DNA of 64,000 bases, taken from assembly GCF_000149955.1 (NCBI RefSeq), contig NC_030992.1, positions 4,170,850 through 4,234,849 on the forward strand, written 5' to 3'. The stretch comes from Fusarium oxysporum f. sp. lycopersici 4287. Lineage: Eukaryota > Ascomycota > Sordariomycetes > Hypocreales > Nectriaceae. This document shows, in pieces, positions 21,427 through 33,277 of this stretch; the stretch's first letter is position 1; the number at the start of each line of letters is the position of its first letter. Made by a program: the position numbers and the translations under genes. The notes below the pieces were generated by a model that saw only the letters and a program-made list of their open reading frames with translations, had not been told where the DNA came from and did not search any database.

Positions 21427-23479
21427 ATGCCTCAAAACCGCCGAAGAGTCGTGTCTTGCCCAACGTGTCGCCGTCTCAAGACACGTTGTGAGGTACCCAG
21501 CGGCTCAGCTGTCTGTAGTCGTTGCAAAGCCTTGAGGTCAGCATTCTATAAAGACTCCGGAGAGAGTTTTTTCCCCAGAACCTATGTTGATGTCTAGTGT
21601 AGAATACCTTGCGAGCTTCCCCACGATGTACATCGCGTCACCAAGACCTCTATAGGGCTTGAGGATACCGCCACCAGCAGTTCACCTCGGCTTGTTCAAG
21701 CGTGCAATTGCGAAGAAAGGTATGCTGTCCGAGAATCTGCGTCATATACTCTGAATTAAAATTCTTTCCCTAGGCTTATGGCCCTCGAGTCTGAACTGGC
21801 AGAGTTGCGCTTGGCTGTTCGCGAGCTTAGCCAAACTGCGACCTCTCGCGCACTACAACCTACATCAAGTAATCAAGATGCCACTACATCAGTACCAGTG
21901 ATTGCTGAAGTCTCTCGGGGGAGAACTGAGGACCAAAGAGTTGCAACTTGTCTTGATCCACCAGTTGCTCCAGTTCGTGTCATTCGGAAGATGTACACCT
22001 GGATCAATGGCAACCCTGAAACTCCAAAGGACGTCGTCGAGCTATCTGAACCAATCAAGGCTCAATTATCTTCAAATGGACTGGGCTTGCGTCTGGTTGA
22101 AACGTGAGTTAATACTTGCAACTACTGATCTCCAAATGCACCCAATCTCATTCAACCACTTTGAACCCTTGAGCTTTGCTAATGCAAGCATTAGATCCAG
22201 GAAGAACATACCTCGACTGCACTTTATACAAGGAACCATCGACAAAACCTTGAGTGGAGAGTATAATCTACTCTCTGTCACCTGCATGCTTGCAGGGATG
22301 CAAACTAATTTCTCCATCATCAGCAAGGACCTTCACATGTCGCTTTACGGCATACTTAAATCTGAACTGGAAAAGCTCGCGCTCGAGTCTCCCCTGAGTC
22401 TGCCGTCCCTCTACGCGATGCTTCTGACATGTCTTCTCAATCTGAATCTCGGCTACTCCGATAGCTTTATCGATGCGTGGCTCTTGAGCGGCTCGCTCAT
22501 CCTTCACCTTATGCTCTCGTTGGACTTTCCTGTTCAGCAGCAAACGCCCTTGTCATTACGCTACCCTGAGGACGATAGAAACCGAATACTGACGTGGAAT
22601 GCTGCATGTCTCCAACATCTCAAGTATGTCATCTAATTCCCCATTTCATGCACAGAAAAGTACTTACTGGTGTGCGAGATTTACTATCGGTGTAGGGAAG
22701 CTGTCGGCTGTGCGAATAGACCTGGCGGCACATTACATCGACGTAGTCAAGCACGCAGACGGTTTCAACGAGTTAGACAAAGAAATTGTTGCCGAACTTG
22801 AGCTTTTCATATTACTATATCGAGGCATTGTTGAGGAGCATATCTCAGCAGAGCAACTTCAAAGCAACCTCTCACAATGGCATACCGCTAATACAAAACG
22901 TACGTTAATACTGCAACTACCCGGGCTTTTGCGTGCATCTAACGTATCACAGTGTTAAACTTGGACGAGAATCTGGATCTCAAGTTCGCCATTTCGACAT
23001 TCAGCTTGCTTACCCACAGATGGGAACTGTCCCGATTACGGCAAGCAGACATCGAAAACGCTCGTGAGAACGCCGTGTATGATCAGCACATTGGGCCCAT
23101 TCTGAAACACAGTCACCAAATTATACGAATCTCAAGGGAGATGACGAGACAGAAGAGGGTCATTCACACCTTTGACTTTCTCATGGGTGCTTATGCACAC
23201 GTCACGCTAGTCGAGTTTGCGGACCAACTCGAGGACATTGATAAGACGTTTCGTCTAATGGAAGAAGTGCAGAATCTACGAAAGGATACCTATGTTGTTG
23301 AACCAGTCTCTATCTGGGCTATGAACATGATGAGGAAACGGCTTCTCGATACGGTGCGACCAGAGATGGACGTGCAGACAGAGATGTTGCCTGGTCTGGA
23401 TGTTTGGTGGCCGCCTTTTGAAGCCTTGAGTACTAGGATGGAGTATACATCAACAGAAGTAAGCGAGCGGGATCAATAG
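21427..23479 (+). CDS. Zn(II)2Cys6 transcription factor
   Basis: Six exons (21427-21536, 21603-21719, 21774-22103, 22195-22623, 22679-22899, 22953-23479) give about 577 aa. Residues 11-38 hold the binuclear cluster: CPTCRRLKTRC, then CSRCKALRIPC, giving C-x2-C-x6-C-x8-C-x2-C-x6-C. A short linker (MALESELAELRLAVREL) that may form the coiled-coil dimer follows. The central and C-terminal parts (MLAGMQTNFSIIS, LLTCLLNLNLGYSD, IIRISREMTRQKRVIHTFDF) resemble the helical middle-homology region, though divergent. The nuclear protein would bind CGG-type half-sites. Its 3' neighbour, tail to tail, is an NCS1 permease, which may be a target. The acceptor of intron 4 is the least certain point. Confidence 0.85.
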
Positions 23480-23605
23480 TAGAGTTATTTGGCAATAAAT
23501 GATTCAAGGCTGGACACCATTGTGCCGGTTCAGATGATGAGATAAGGATCATTCAAGACTTGGGAAAACAAGAGATATTCATTTTAATCAAGGGCTAATA
23601 CTGGC

Positions 23606-25540
23606 TCAATACTTCTCCGTGGCAGACTTCTGAGCGTTGCCCATCTCCTGATCCCCGGAGGCAGCATCAGACGAGTCAATCACAACATTGACAAAGGTAC
23701 CATCATGGGTCTCCACAAAGTCCTTAGGTTCCTGCCACCCCGAGACCTTTGGAATATTCTTACTCGGGAAGAGTGTGTTTATCAACCAAAAGCTTCCAAA
23801 CGCCAAGAAGAGTCCTACAGGATAAGCAACATAGTAGAACCGTTGAATACCCAATGGTGCGCTAACACCCATTTGGTAGAGGAATCCATAGAAGTTGGGT
23901 GCAACGGCAATTAAGTAGACGGCAAACGCTCTGAGATTAAAGCCGTGGAAGAAGTGGTAGGTAGAGTCCTTGTGCCCTGAATAAAGCATGGGTATATCGA
24001 AGAGGCCGCGTCTGAGGAGGTAGTAGTCGCAGATAAGAATACCTGTGATGGCGCTAAGGAAGATCTGGTACGAGCTGAGGAAGTTGATGAACACGGCTGC
24101 AGATGAAAGCAGGTACCATGGGCAAATTGCGTACGAGATAACTGGAAGAGGAATTTTTAATCAGCGACGAGTTCCATGCAACTTGTTTCCAGGCATTGGG
24201 GAAAATAAGGTAACCTTACCTGCACATATGAAGAAGCCACGCTTCACTGTAATGTATTTGGGCATGAGAGCTGCGATGTCGTTTCCGGCGCTATGAGGAT
24301 GGGAACGTCAGCAAGGGGGTTGCATAGGTCGTGGAAGGAAGGGATTTATCCTGAACTTACGGAATAGAGTTCTCAAAAATAGCTGAGAAGACAGTAGAGT
24401 AGACATAAGCGAAAGAGATCAATGCACAGCCCGCTCGATTCGCAGATGTATGGCGATCACCCTGCATGAGCATGTCCAGTGTCGTAAGCGGATTCCAGAT
24501 GACCTCGCCAAAGATCCCCTTGCTGGCAGCCGCGATTAAGTTGCCAAACACACCGACCAAGAAGTTGGACATGGGAAAGCTGAAAACCTGACCAGCAATG
24601 ACATCGTTGGGCTTAGAGGCATAACGTTGCAGATCAGATGCATTGGAAATAAAAGTGCCGCAACTGGCAAGTCCGAGGAAGAAGAACTTGAGGATCATCC
24701 AGGACTTTTCGGAGCCTTTGACGGTTGATGGCTCAGTCAAGGTCTTGCGAACGCTGCCGGAGAGTGATAGTGTCCATGCCACGAAGGCGATGGTGGCGGC
24801 GAAGTAGACGGCAACCTTGATGTGGACGAGCTTCCTCATGCGGGGGACGGGGACGAAGAGAAAGGCGCAGTTAATAAGCCTGCCAAGATACAGTGATGTT
24901 AGTAAATACTTTCACGTGGGTAGTAATATCATACCAGTAGAGGAAGAAGCAAAGCATTTGAGCCGAGTTGAGGGCGGATTTGGAGCCCATAATGTCGGGA
25001 ATGTTGGCGATGGAAGGAAAGATGGCATGAAGAAAGACACTGCAACGGAGCATGATTAGCTTGGTCGTGGTCCAATAGTTGACAGAATCCGACTTACTAT
25101 AGACACTGCGCTCCCTGCACAGCATTCACACCATTCCATACAATCGACATAACCGCACGATTAAACGTCGGCCACAACGCACCCCAAGTCCCAAAGCTCG
25201 CTCGACACGCAACAGGGAAGGGAATTCTATACAATGCACCAGCACGACCATTCAGCGCCATGAGACAACCAGCGAGTAACTGGCCACCAAGCGAGCACGC
25301 CAGAGCCTCCCACATACTCAGCCCAGCAGATTGGCCGGTAGAAGCTGCGTATAGATTGCTCACGTTTGCAGTGGCTGCGAACCAGAAGGCTGAGTATGTG
25401 ATGGATGTCCAGGTCCGGTCCTTGACGGGGGTTGGGCGGATAGAGTCATTGTCGAGAAAGTTGGCTGGTTCGGTTGTTCCGTCTGCGCAGTGTTTTTTTA
25501 CGAGGAGACGGTCGTGGGCTTTGGAGAGGAGTGAAGCCAT
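23606..25540 (-). CDS. NCS1-family nucleobase/allantoin/thiamine-type permease
   Basis: Five exons (25540-25098, 25039-24935, 24879-24361, 24290-24220, 24141-23606) give 557 aa, the usual size for fungal NCS1 (Fur-type) transporters, with about 12 TM segments. Diagnostic pieces are RTWTSITYSAFWFAATANVS, LACSLGGQLLAGCLMALNGR, IPFPVACRASFGTWGALWP (TM2-3), then WNGVNAVQG, SDLQRYASKPND (TM6) and ILICDYYLLRRGLFDIPMLY (TM10). Fungal NCS1 proteins import uracil, uridine, allantoin, thiamine or hydantoins with protons. The substrate cannot be fixed from sequence alone. The gene is divergent from the 2OG dioxygenase at 26944. The frame is intact across all four GT-AG introns. Confidence 0.93.
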
Positions 25541-26943
25541 GATTTCTCCTACGTTGAGTTATGACAACGGGAAACGAGGGCTTGACTCTGTAAGATTGGA
25601 AACTGTTGTAAGTGCAGGACCGGGATTGATGTTTATAGAATGCAGCATATCAAGTTTGGACCAATCAGAAACATATAATCAAGACTCCCCAGATTCAAAA
25701 TCTAGAATTGATAAGGTCAGTGTTTACAACTTCATTCTCATTGGTGTCAATGTCATGTCCGACGGTCGCCGGTCAGGGTTGTTACACTAGCGACGCTGTT
25801 ATCTATCCCCGCAGAAGATAGCCAACGTCTATCAGATTGCGTGTCGCACTAGAGTCTTGTGTTTACCGGCTCAGCCAATACAAGGGCCAATCCTGTGGGG
25901 CTCAACTTGGAACTCTCAGCGATAGGGGAACGGGGAACTCCGCCACGGATGGCCCCGTCGGCAGTTATGGGTCCCCATCTCCGACGGTCTCCGTCTTGTG
26001 CCTAACCTAGAGTCACTCGAATATTGCGCAACTTCAACAACTCCAACTCTCCCCTGTAAAAATTCTTTCTTGGCACGCACTGTTAGTGCACTGTTAGGAG
26101 CGGGATTTTCTACGGGCTACTCGGCCACACAATACTGCGGGGACGCCATCGGCTCCCTAACAGCAGTTTTCAGAGAAGGAATTTTGGAGAGTTCACCTTC
26201 TCTGACAACACCTTTGTCGGATCTAATGGCGGCACCTCAGAACCAGAACGCCTTAGATATCGGAGGACGGTGCCCGTGGCATCGGTAGCGACATCCTCCC
26301 GATCAACGACGCCGATTGCGATGGGTTTTTCCCCTTTGAAGGCAAGCCGCACCGCCGGCCTCTGATTCCTTCCCAAGGTTTTTCCCTGCCGCCACGACAG
26401 TCGACTACGAGCTACAACTTGGTTACTGGAGATTGTGGACTGCGTCAGCAGATGTAGTGATGCGTGAGAGAATTCTGGTCGGTGGAAAAAGCTCGACAGT
26501 AGATTGCCCCCGAACCCGCTGACGGGTGACGGGCTTGAGAAATACAGCACCTTTTGTGCCATTGGTATGCTGGATGGTGAAGGAAGCGGGGTTTCCCTGT
26601 ACCTAGCTAGCTCAGCACGTCTTTTGCTCCAGTAGGAGATCTGGCTTCGTTACAGCCACCCAGACGAAAAATATACAAACAAACAAACAAACAAACAAAC
26701 AAACTTCAACAACTCAACTGCATCAAACGCGCGTCTATTATCTTATATGAGATCGCCAGTTCCGGATCTGTTACTTATGGTAGAGTTCTAAACATTAACA
26801 ACTGAGAAAACCGGCAATCCAGATAACCAATTCTCGGATATTATCCATCACTAGTCTTTCCCCACCTTAGACCATTCCATCTGCGGCATCTTCGTCGTCT
26901 CAACACTTGCATTTCACAGCGTTCGTGATCAAGATTAACCGTC
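25541..26943. promoter_or_regulatory. Divergent promoter region with a SINE inserted
   Basis: The region lies between the starts of the NCS1 permease (minus) and the 2OG dioxygenase (plus). SINE copy 1 occupies 26045 to about 26703, leaving about 500 bp to the permease start and about 240 bp to the oxygenase start. The insertion may alter shared regulation of the pair. No other gene is seen. Confidence 0.5.
26045..26703 (+). mobile_element. SINE-like retroelement copy 1 (Foxy-like), with (AAAC)n tail
   Basis: About 660 bp, ending in ATATAC followed by seven AAAC units. It is repeated at 54716-55382 with no difference that I can find by eye outside the tail. It is flanked by a direct repeat of about 14 bp (AACTTCAACAACTC at 26030-26043 and again right after the tail near 26702-26715), the mark of target-primed reverse transcription. 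It has no reverse transcriptase ORF; the 130-codon minus-strand frame is non-coding by appearance. Size, simple-repeat tail and TSD recall the Fusarium Foxy SINE family, but the identity was not checked. I saw no clear A/B boxes. Confidence 0.82.
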
Positions 26944-28153
26944 ATGTCTACCACCGCAATTGAGACCACAGCCCCAGTCTCGGCGTTCACAACGGTCCAG
27001 CTGATGACACCAAATGGACCTGTCTCCCGCCGTGTGCGCTGTGGGGCTCCCCGCACTCCAACCATTGATGAAATGCCCGTCATCGACCTCAGCTCCCTCG
27101 ATGGAGATGCGACTGCGCGCAAGGCCATCGCAACCAAGATCAAAGCGGCTGCAGAGAACACGGGGTTCTTCTACGTATGCAATCATGGTATTCCCCAGGA
27201 ATTGATTGAGCAGGCTCTCGAACAGGTCAAGGCCTTCTTTAACCAGGAGCAGCAAGACAAGGATCGTGTTTCGTTTGAGAAGGCGGGCAAGTTCTGTGGT
27301 TATCACGGTGTAGGAAGCACGCAGATCAACAATCAGGAGACTAGAGGTAGGCAAACGGCTGACTCATGCCTCAATTTACTTACACATACTGATTGTATCT
27401 TTCAGACAAGAAGGAAACTTTCTCTATGCGATATGATACTCGCATCGACCCATCAAACGATTGTGTCGATGATATCAACTCCAACTTCGCTTCCACAGAT
27501 TATGTCTGGGACGGGACAAGCCATCTCACAAAATTCCGCCCTGTACTCACCAAGTTCTACCAAAAGCGGCTAACTCTAGCCCGCAAACTCATCCGCTTGT
27601 TCGCCCTCGCCCTCGAACTACCCGAGGACTACTTTGACTCTATCATCACCACCCCTGGTGCAGACGCAGTGCACATTCACTACCCCGGCACCGACGGCAA
27701 CACCGACGATGTCGACGTCGGTATTGGTTCACATACGGACATCCAGTGCGTGACTCTGCTCTGGCAGGACATGTCTGGTGGGCTGCAGGTTCTCTCGGCA
27801 GACGATGAGTGGCTCGACGCACGCCCGATCGAGGGGACCCTTGTCATCAACATTGGTGATTTTTTGCAGAGACTTTCGAATAATCGGTTCAAGTCCACGG
27901 TTCATCGCGTGTATAACCGGCAAAAGACATCTCGCTATGCCATGCCGTTCTTCCTGGGGTTTAACCCGGACGCGGTCTGCGAGGTTGTGCCAACTTGTAT
28001 TGACGAGGAGCACCCTCCCCTCTATGAGCCGATTTCATGCGGCAAGGTAAATCATACTCCATATCCATATTAAAAAGTACGGAAACTAACTGCCTGCAGT
28101 GGCGTGACTCTCGTCTAAAGCTGGCAGAAACTCCGGATAAAAAGGCAGTATGA
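26944..28153 (+). CDS. 2-oxoglutarate/Fe(II)-dependent dioxygenase (isopenicillin N synthase-like)
   Basis: Three exons (26944-27346, 27406-28046, 28100-28153) give 365 aa. The DIOX_N region has MPVIDLSSLDGD and TGFFYVCNHGIP. The iron triad is visible as SHTDIQ (His, Asp) and STVHRV (distal His). The 2OG-binding Arg sits in SRYAMPFF, where the usual R-x-S reads R-Y-A, a small departure from the motif. The family includes thymine-7-hydroxylase, gibberellin oxidases and many secondary-metabolism oxygenases. Divergent pairing with an NCS1 permease makes a nucleobase hydroxylase a reasonable but unproven guess. It is probably cytosolic. Introns are 59 and 53 nt with GT-AG ends. Confidence 0.92.
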
Positions 28154-29594
28154 TGAACAACAGCTATAAAGAATTAGGAACCACAGACATATTTCGGACA
28201 GCTGACATTTACACATAACTCGTTTGTATGAAGATCTCGTATAAGTGGATAATAAATGAAAGGTTAAATGCGCACGGTTAATAAACCTCACGTGGACTGA
28301 CTCATAGAAATTCCCTGCATTTCTAGTTCTACACCATGACCTAGCTGCTCATTTAGTTATAAAATTGCCAGACAAGTGGATCACCAGGGAAGCTACTGCT
28401 CGCAACCTCGCAGGAACCAGTAATAATAACAAGACATATTATTTATAGTATACTTTAGTGATATCTTGAGAATCCTTTTGTGTTATTCTTGAATTTAAAG
28501 TTCTTTTAATGTTTTATGCTTTTTGACGATGCTGATTAAGCGGGGATGAGATATGAGCTGCGATATCCCTGAAATATTATATGTGGTCCTATTCTTTGCC
28601 CAGTGAACTTTAGGATCCATCCTAAGACACCGGGTCTACTTGTTACAACAGCGGTGAACAAAGCAGTAATGAACCTCAATATTGCCTCTCCTGGTATAAC
28701 CCAGTGCCCTAATGAACTAATCCACCCGGCCTGCGTCCCTCTTGTTGCTCTTCATTTGAATCTTCGACATACTTCTTCGCGTTACCGCCACAATGAAACT
28801 CCTCGATGTCCTCGTTGTCTATCTTCCTGCCGTGTCGGCCAATTATCCATGGTGGACAAACAGTGCTTGGGCCAAGCCAGCCGATTTCAACAGCAAGGAA
28901 TCCGCGGGTAATCCCAATGCTCAATACTTCTGTACCTACAATAATTGGGCTCTCTGAACTTGATTAACAGTCAGCAAGGGAACTTTATCTAGAACAAGGG
29001 GTGAGAACCCAGAGCCAAATGCATTCCCTTGGAGGCGCTATACTTGCGCTTTGGCGGACACTCTGGGGCGGGGATGTCACTGGCAGGGTGCTGTAGGAAG
29101 TGTAAGTTACTTATAAAGCTAAGAGATGATAAATACCAATGCATGAATAGGTTATCTGTGTTATTAATATGCTTCTTGAGGAGATAAAGTATCTTACTAA
29201 CAGGCCTTTAGTGTTAGACAGTGTTCGAGAACATCGTCCTTTGCACCCAGTTGTTAGCTCTGACTCATTGAAAAATAACACAGTTTTACTACCCTTAAGG
29301 CAACCAATCCATCTTTACTTCTGTAATTAGTGACCCGTGATGGTTACTGGGTACTATGATAATCAGGGTGCTCGACAAGTTCTTAGCACAATATTCAACA
29401 TAGGATTTCTAGTAAAACACATTGTTGTAAATAAATATGCTAAAAGAGTGACCGGTTTACTAAATTAGCATTTAAAACAAATCAAATAAATACAGACATA
29501 TTCTTATCCTGACTTAACGATAGTGACGGGTAGAGACCGTAAAGCAAACAATCCAAGAATAGGGCATTAATGGTCCACTCCTCCAATGATCGAG
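28154..29594. other. Intergenic region with one possible small secreted-protein frame
   Basis: Mostly AT-rich without genes. A 55-codon frame at 28793-28960 begins MKLLDVLVVYLPAVSANYPW, which looks like a signal peptide. A GTAATC...TTAACAG intron could extend it past 28973, but the continuation is not recognisable. I do not call it a gene. Confidence 0.3.
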
Positions 29595-30305
29595 CTACAT
29601 GGGGATCGCCTCTGACTTCTGTACCTCACTCAGATCCTTAGATCTATTCTTCCTGAGCCAAATAATGTCGGAAAGATCCGATTTCTGCTTCCTGGTGCTG
29701 TCATTGGAGGCCGCGAACTTCAACTCATAGATGTCACTCGCTGTCGCACATTTGGTGACTCGGTAGTTCTGGTGATCAAAGACGTCCACACTCTGATCTA
29801 AGATACCCTCCGTGGTAGTTCTAGCCTTCCATTGACGGCGTAAAGACATGATATCGATATCAATACGCACTTTCCCCTCATCGGTTAGATATTGCAGAGG
29901 GGACCCGCCATCAGGTCCTTCGATCAATCCTCCAATGACCTTCTCATATCTGTCCTTTTTGCAGTATCTGTCATGATGCTCTTTAACCAAAGCCGTAATT
30001 GCCTCCACACCATATTCTGTGGTAACAATATCAAGGTCCTTTGTTTGGCGTTCACCATAGCCAAGGATCTTGAGTGCGAATCCTCCCACAAGTGCAATGG
30101 GGATCTTCAGCTCGTATGCCAACCCTGAAATAGTTTTCAAGGCTTTGATAATTAGCTTGTAGTCCTGTTGGTTAGAGAATTCCGCAGGCAAAGTGATGTC
30201 TGTGGAACTCCCAGGACCAAAGCGCTTAGGGCCGAGATCATACTCGTATTCCGGCAGAGGTGGTGCCTGACCCTTGTTGACTGTATCGAGATCAATCTTG
30301 AGCAT
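29595..30305 (-). CDS. Nucleotidyltransferase-fold protein (MNT/AbiEii-like)
   Basis: A single-exon gene of 236 aa from the ATG at 30305; another in-frame ATG at 30341 would add 12 residues. The core VGGFALKILGYGERQTKDLD carries the nucleotidyltransferase pattern G-G-x(9)-R-x-T-x-D-h-D, and KVRIDIDIM supplies the third acidic strand. The preceding helix (KLIIKALKTISGLAYELKIP) and the C-terminal YELKFAASNDSTRKQKSDLSD, with lysines, resemble stand-alone MNT-type or AbiEii-type enzymes that transfer NMP to proteins, tRNA or small molecules. Such proteins are scattered in fungi and their role is unknown. No partner gene is evident next to it. The frame is intact. Confidence 0.75.
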   Translation of the reverse strand: MLKIDLDTVNKGQAPPLPEYEYDLGPKRFGPGSSTDITLPAEFSNQQDYKLIIKALKTISGLAYELKIPIALVGGFALKILGYGERQTKDLDIVTTEYGVEAITALVKEHHDRYCKKDRYEKVIGGLIEGPDGGSPLQYLTDEGKVRIDIDIMSLRRQWKARTTTEGILDQSVDVFDHQNYRVTKCATASDIYELKFAASNDSTRKQKSDLSDIIWLRKNRSKDLSEVQKSEAIPM

Positions 30306-30341
30306 GGTTGTGGCGCAGTGGAATTGGTAAGACAGTCTCAT

Positions 30342-33277
30342 GAACTTAAAAATGTGGTGAAGATGCTATGAAATTGTCCCTATACTGGTGGCCAAGAGCC
30401 TACTTATAACAACCCTGATATATTAAGTTAAATGGGCGTTTATCAATGTGTGGGCCGCTTGTTAAGAACCATCCAGAGTTGCTGCGCTATCAGGCATGGT
30501 CTGCCTACGTTAGATTTAGTACTGGAGCCTGTCCAAGAATGCTAAATGAGCGATGATAAAGCATCAATGGGGCTATAACGTGTAATCTAACTTTTAAAAC
30601 TTCAGCTAGGCAGCTTTTCAGCTGCCAAAAGAATGCAAAAACAACGAATCCGGTCCGGTTCTGTCTCGCTCAGCCAGCCATCTCCACCAGTTTTACATGC
30701 AGTCTGTAGATCATGCAAGTAGTCTCACCGCAATGTGGAATTGTGATGAGGACAAGTAAATCACATTACTTAGTATCTTGGTCTAACTATTTCCGATCAC
30801 TGACAAAGGGTAAATCTACCATCAAGACATATGCCAAGGCTCAGGTTGTACACAAACTCGAAGAGCATCCACTAAATAGAACATAGCTAGAGCCGCTCCT
30901 TGCTACTATCAGTTCGGTGGGAGGTATGAGGTCACGCATCTAGACGGGTATAATAGCTGCGGCCGATCGGATTGGTGGCGGGTATCTCGAAAGAATGAGT
31001 AGGCGAGACATTAGGACATCACTATTAAACAGAAAGGCCACGCCGATCTGAATTACGAGGTGAATCTGAGGCACTAGAGAAGGAGATCAAACTAGGAGCC
31101 GTAATACATATAGTAGCTCACTTTCCATATAGGTATAGACCCAATCCTATCTACGTAAGGTCTTGAGGTTTAAGAGGATAGCTAGGCGTCATTAGCAACA
31201 CGGATGCCTCGTCCAAATTACTGCTTAAAATTTAGTTTCAAGCCAACTGAGGTGCATAGTCTGCTATAAATTGCCGTTCCAGATGGAAAACATCAAGCAA
31301 CATCAATATCAAGTGTTAGCTAGTTTAAGCCACCAAAGATATCACATTTCCTGGGAGAAAGTTGATACTTCTACGACAATTCGACACTGGCCTCCTTTAC
31401 GTGATAGTTAGTCGTCCATCAGGACGGTGGCCCGCAGCTTGAAAAAACCAACAAATAAATGGTAAAACTCACAGATATGTCCCCACAAAGAAGCATCTAG
31501 TGCTACTCCGGTCAGGAATAGTCTTATTCTCCCACAAATGAATTGCCGTATCGGGCTATTGATCATAGCCGCGGCTGGCTGAAACAATGAAACTTGAGAC
31601 CAGGTCGTTGAGGACATGGCTGAACCTTATCTTAACCCTTTAACTAACCTAGGCGCCCGTATAAACAGCCATGCCGGTAATATCCATAACATGGTGGTGG
31701 CGTGTGTGATAGAACGACAAATGTGAAATATTTCACGTGGCACAAGAATGCTAACTGATCTCAGCCAGCCGCATTATCGCAAAGAGGCCGGTTAGGGAAG
31801 CCAAGCTCTATCCTCGGTCTGGGCTCAGCAAGCCACTCGCAAGCCACAATTGAACACTCAATGTTACTCAACTTGGTCTATTTAAAATTCGGCATGCATA
31901 ATTAACTATTTCATAATGTGGTAGCCATAAGAGATAATCTTAAACCCTGCTATGCAATACCTAATACCAAGCATATTCTAAGTAAGAGTGCTGCAGTTAA
32001 GAGAAGACCGTATTCTCTATTTCTGTACAGTGTCAACAGGGACTTTCTATAATAATGGAATCACAATAGTGTATTACAGATAGGTTCAAAGTGATTTAGT
32101 GATACCTGTTAGGGTATTGAGTGCCTCAGATCAGACAATAGCTGGATTCAAATTGCTCGATTCCATGCCACTCGTATGTCTAACTTTCGAGGGTACCAAG
32201 AAAGTATTCAACTCTCGATCTACATGCAAGGAAGAAGACTTTAATTCGGAGTTCATGTCTTGGTCATTTGGATAGACTTCAAGTGCGAATGTTGTTGCAG
32301 AGTTAGTCTTGCCCGGTCAAATTGGTATGGGAAGCCAGCTGAGGTATTATTGTCCCTGATTGTGATACGGTTTAGCTTTTAGGAAAATTGCGGGAACTAT
32401 GGCGTTTGTAGTAATGTATCACATTTCTTCTGTAGTTTGGCTGAAATGGTGTTAGACCTGACATTCTCTACTGATATATGATCTAGATATTACACTGTAA
32501 CCCATGTCAAATTTAGTAGCAGAAATAGAGGAGGTATGTCTTCCTACCTATGTGATAGCTAACAAAAAGTCTAAGGGCTTTGAACTTAAGGTTCTAATCA
32601 GTCGTACGATAGGGTCATCAGCTACCTATTTGAGCCGGTACAGCCAGACTTCAGCTAGCCACAAGAGGTCCGTAGGCCAGATGGTCACGAGCGCTATCGA
32701 AAACCGGCTCGATCCCGTGTAATGACAAATATTGGAAGGTATTCGCTGTAAGCTTGTCGTAAGTCGCAGCGATGCACCTGACCAGTTCTAGTCACAGTTC
32801 AAGATCAATATGTAAGTTGTGAGCTGAATGGAAAGCTAACTTGTTGAAATGTCATGAGCGTGACCACCAATCAACGAAACAACACGAGAAGCTTCGTTTA
32901 GCTGTTGCAGGACAATCTGAATAGACTTGGCTGATAATCTGGAATGGAAGTCTGAAAGCTCATTCCAAAACTATCCCCAAGATCGTGACGAGCATGAACG
33001 CCCGCCAAAATTCCAGGTCTCAATTCAATGTGATGTATACAACAATGGAATGCGCTCTTGTTCCTCCAGTCCGATACTCCAGACAGTAACATGCGACTGA
33101 GAACGGACATTAGTACTCATGATCGCATACTGGCTTCAACTATAAAGATCCCTGGTGGCCTGCTGATGCTTTTTATAATCATCATTCAGAATAACTTACC
33201 CATTCTAAATCTAACTTATATTATTCCATCTTGTTTTCTGACCTTGCCTTCAGTCCAGACTACCTCTCGAATCCAAC
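30342..33277. other. Long gene-poor region, probably degraded repeats
   Basis: Almost 3 kb without a supported gene. The stretches 30880-31210 and 32500-32720 are rich in CTAG, TAGG and other TpA steps and have only short broken frames, as in old RIP-mutated mobile elements. I could not match them to a family. Nothing else is recognisable. Confidence 0.4.

Noticed and set aside
26170..26562. 130-codon minus-strand ORF within the SINE (also at 54841-55233)
   Set aside because: Identical in both copies because the element is repeated; no domain, and SINEs are non-coding.
26677..26704. (AAAC)n as an independent microsatellite
   Set aside because: It occurs at the 3' end of both SINE copies, so it is the element's tail.
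28793..28960. Small secreted-protein-like frame MKLLDVLVVYLPAVSA
   Set aside because: Only about 55 codons, the continuation is unclear, and I recognise no family; mentioned under the intergenic entry only.
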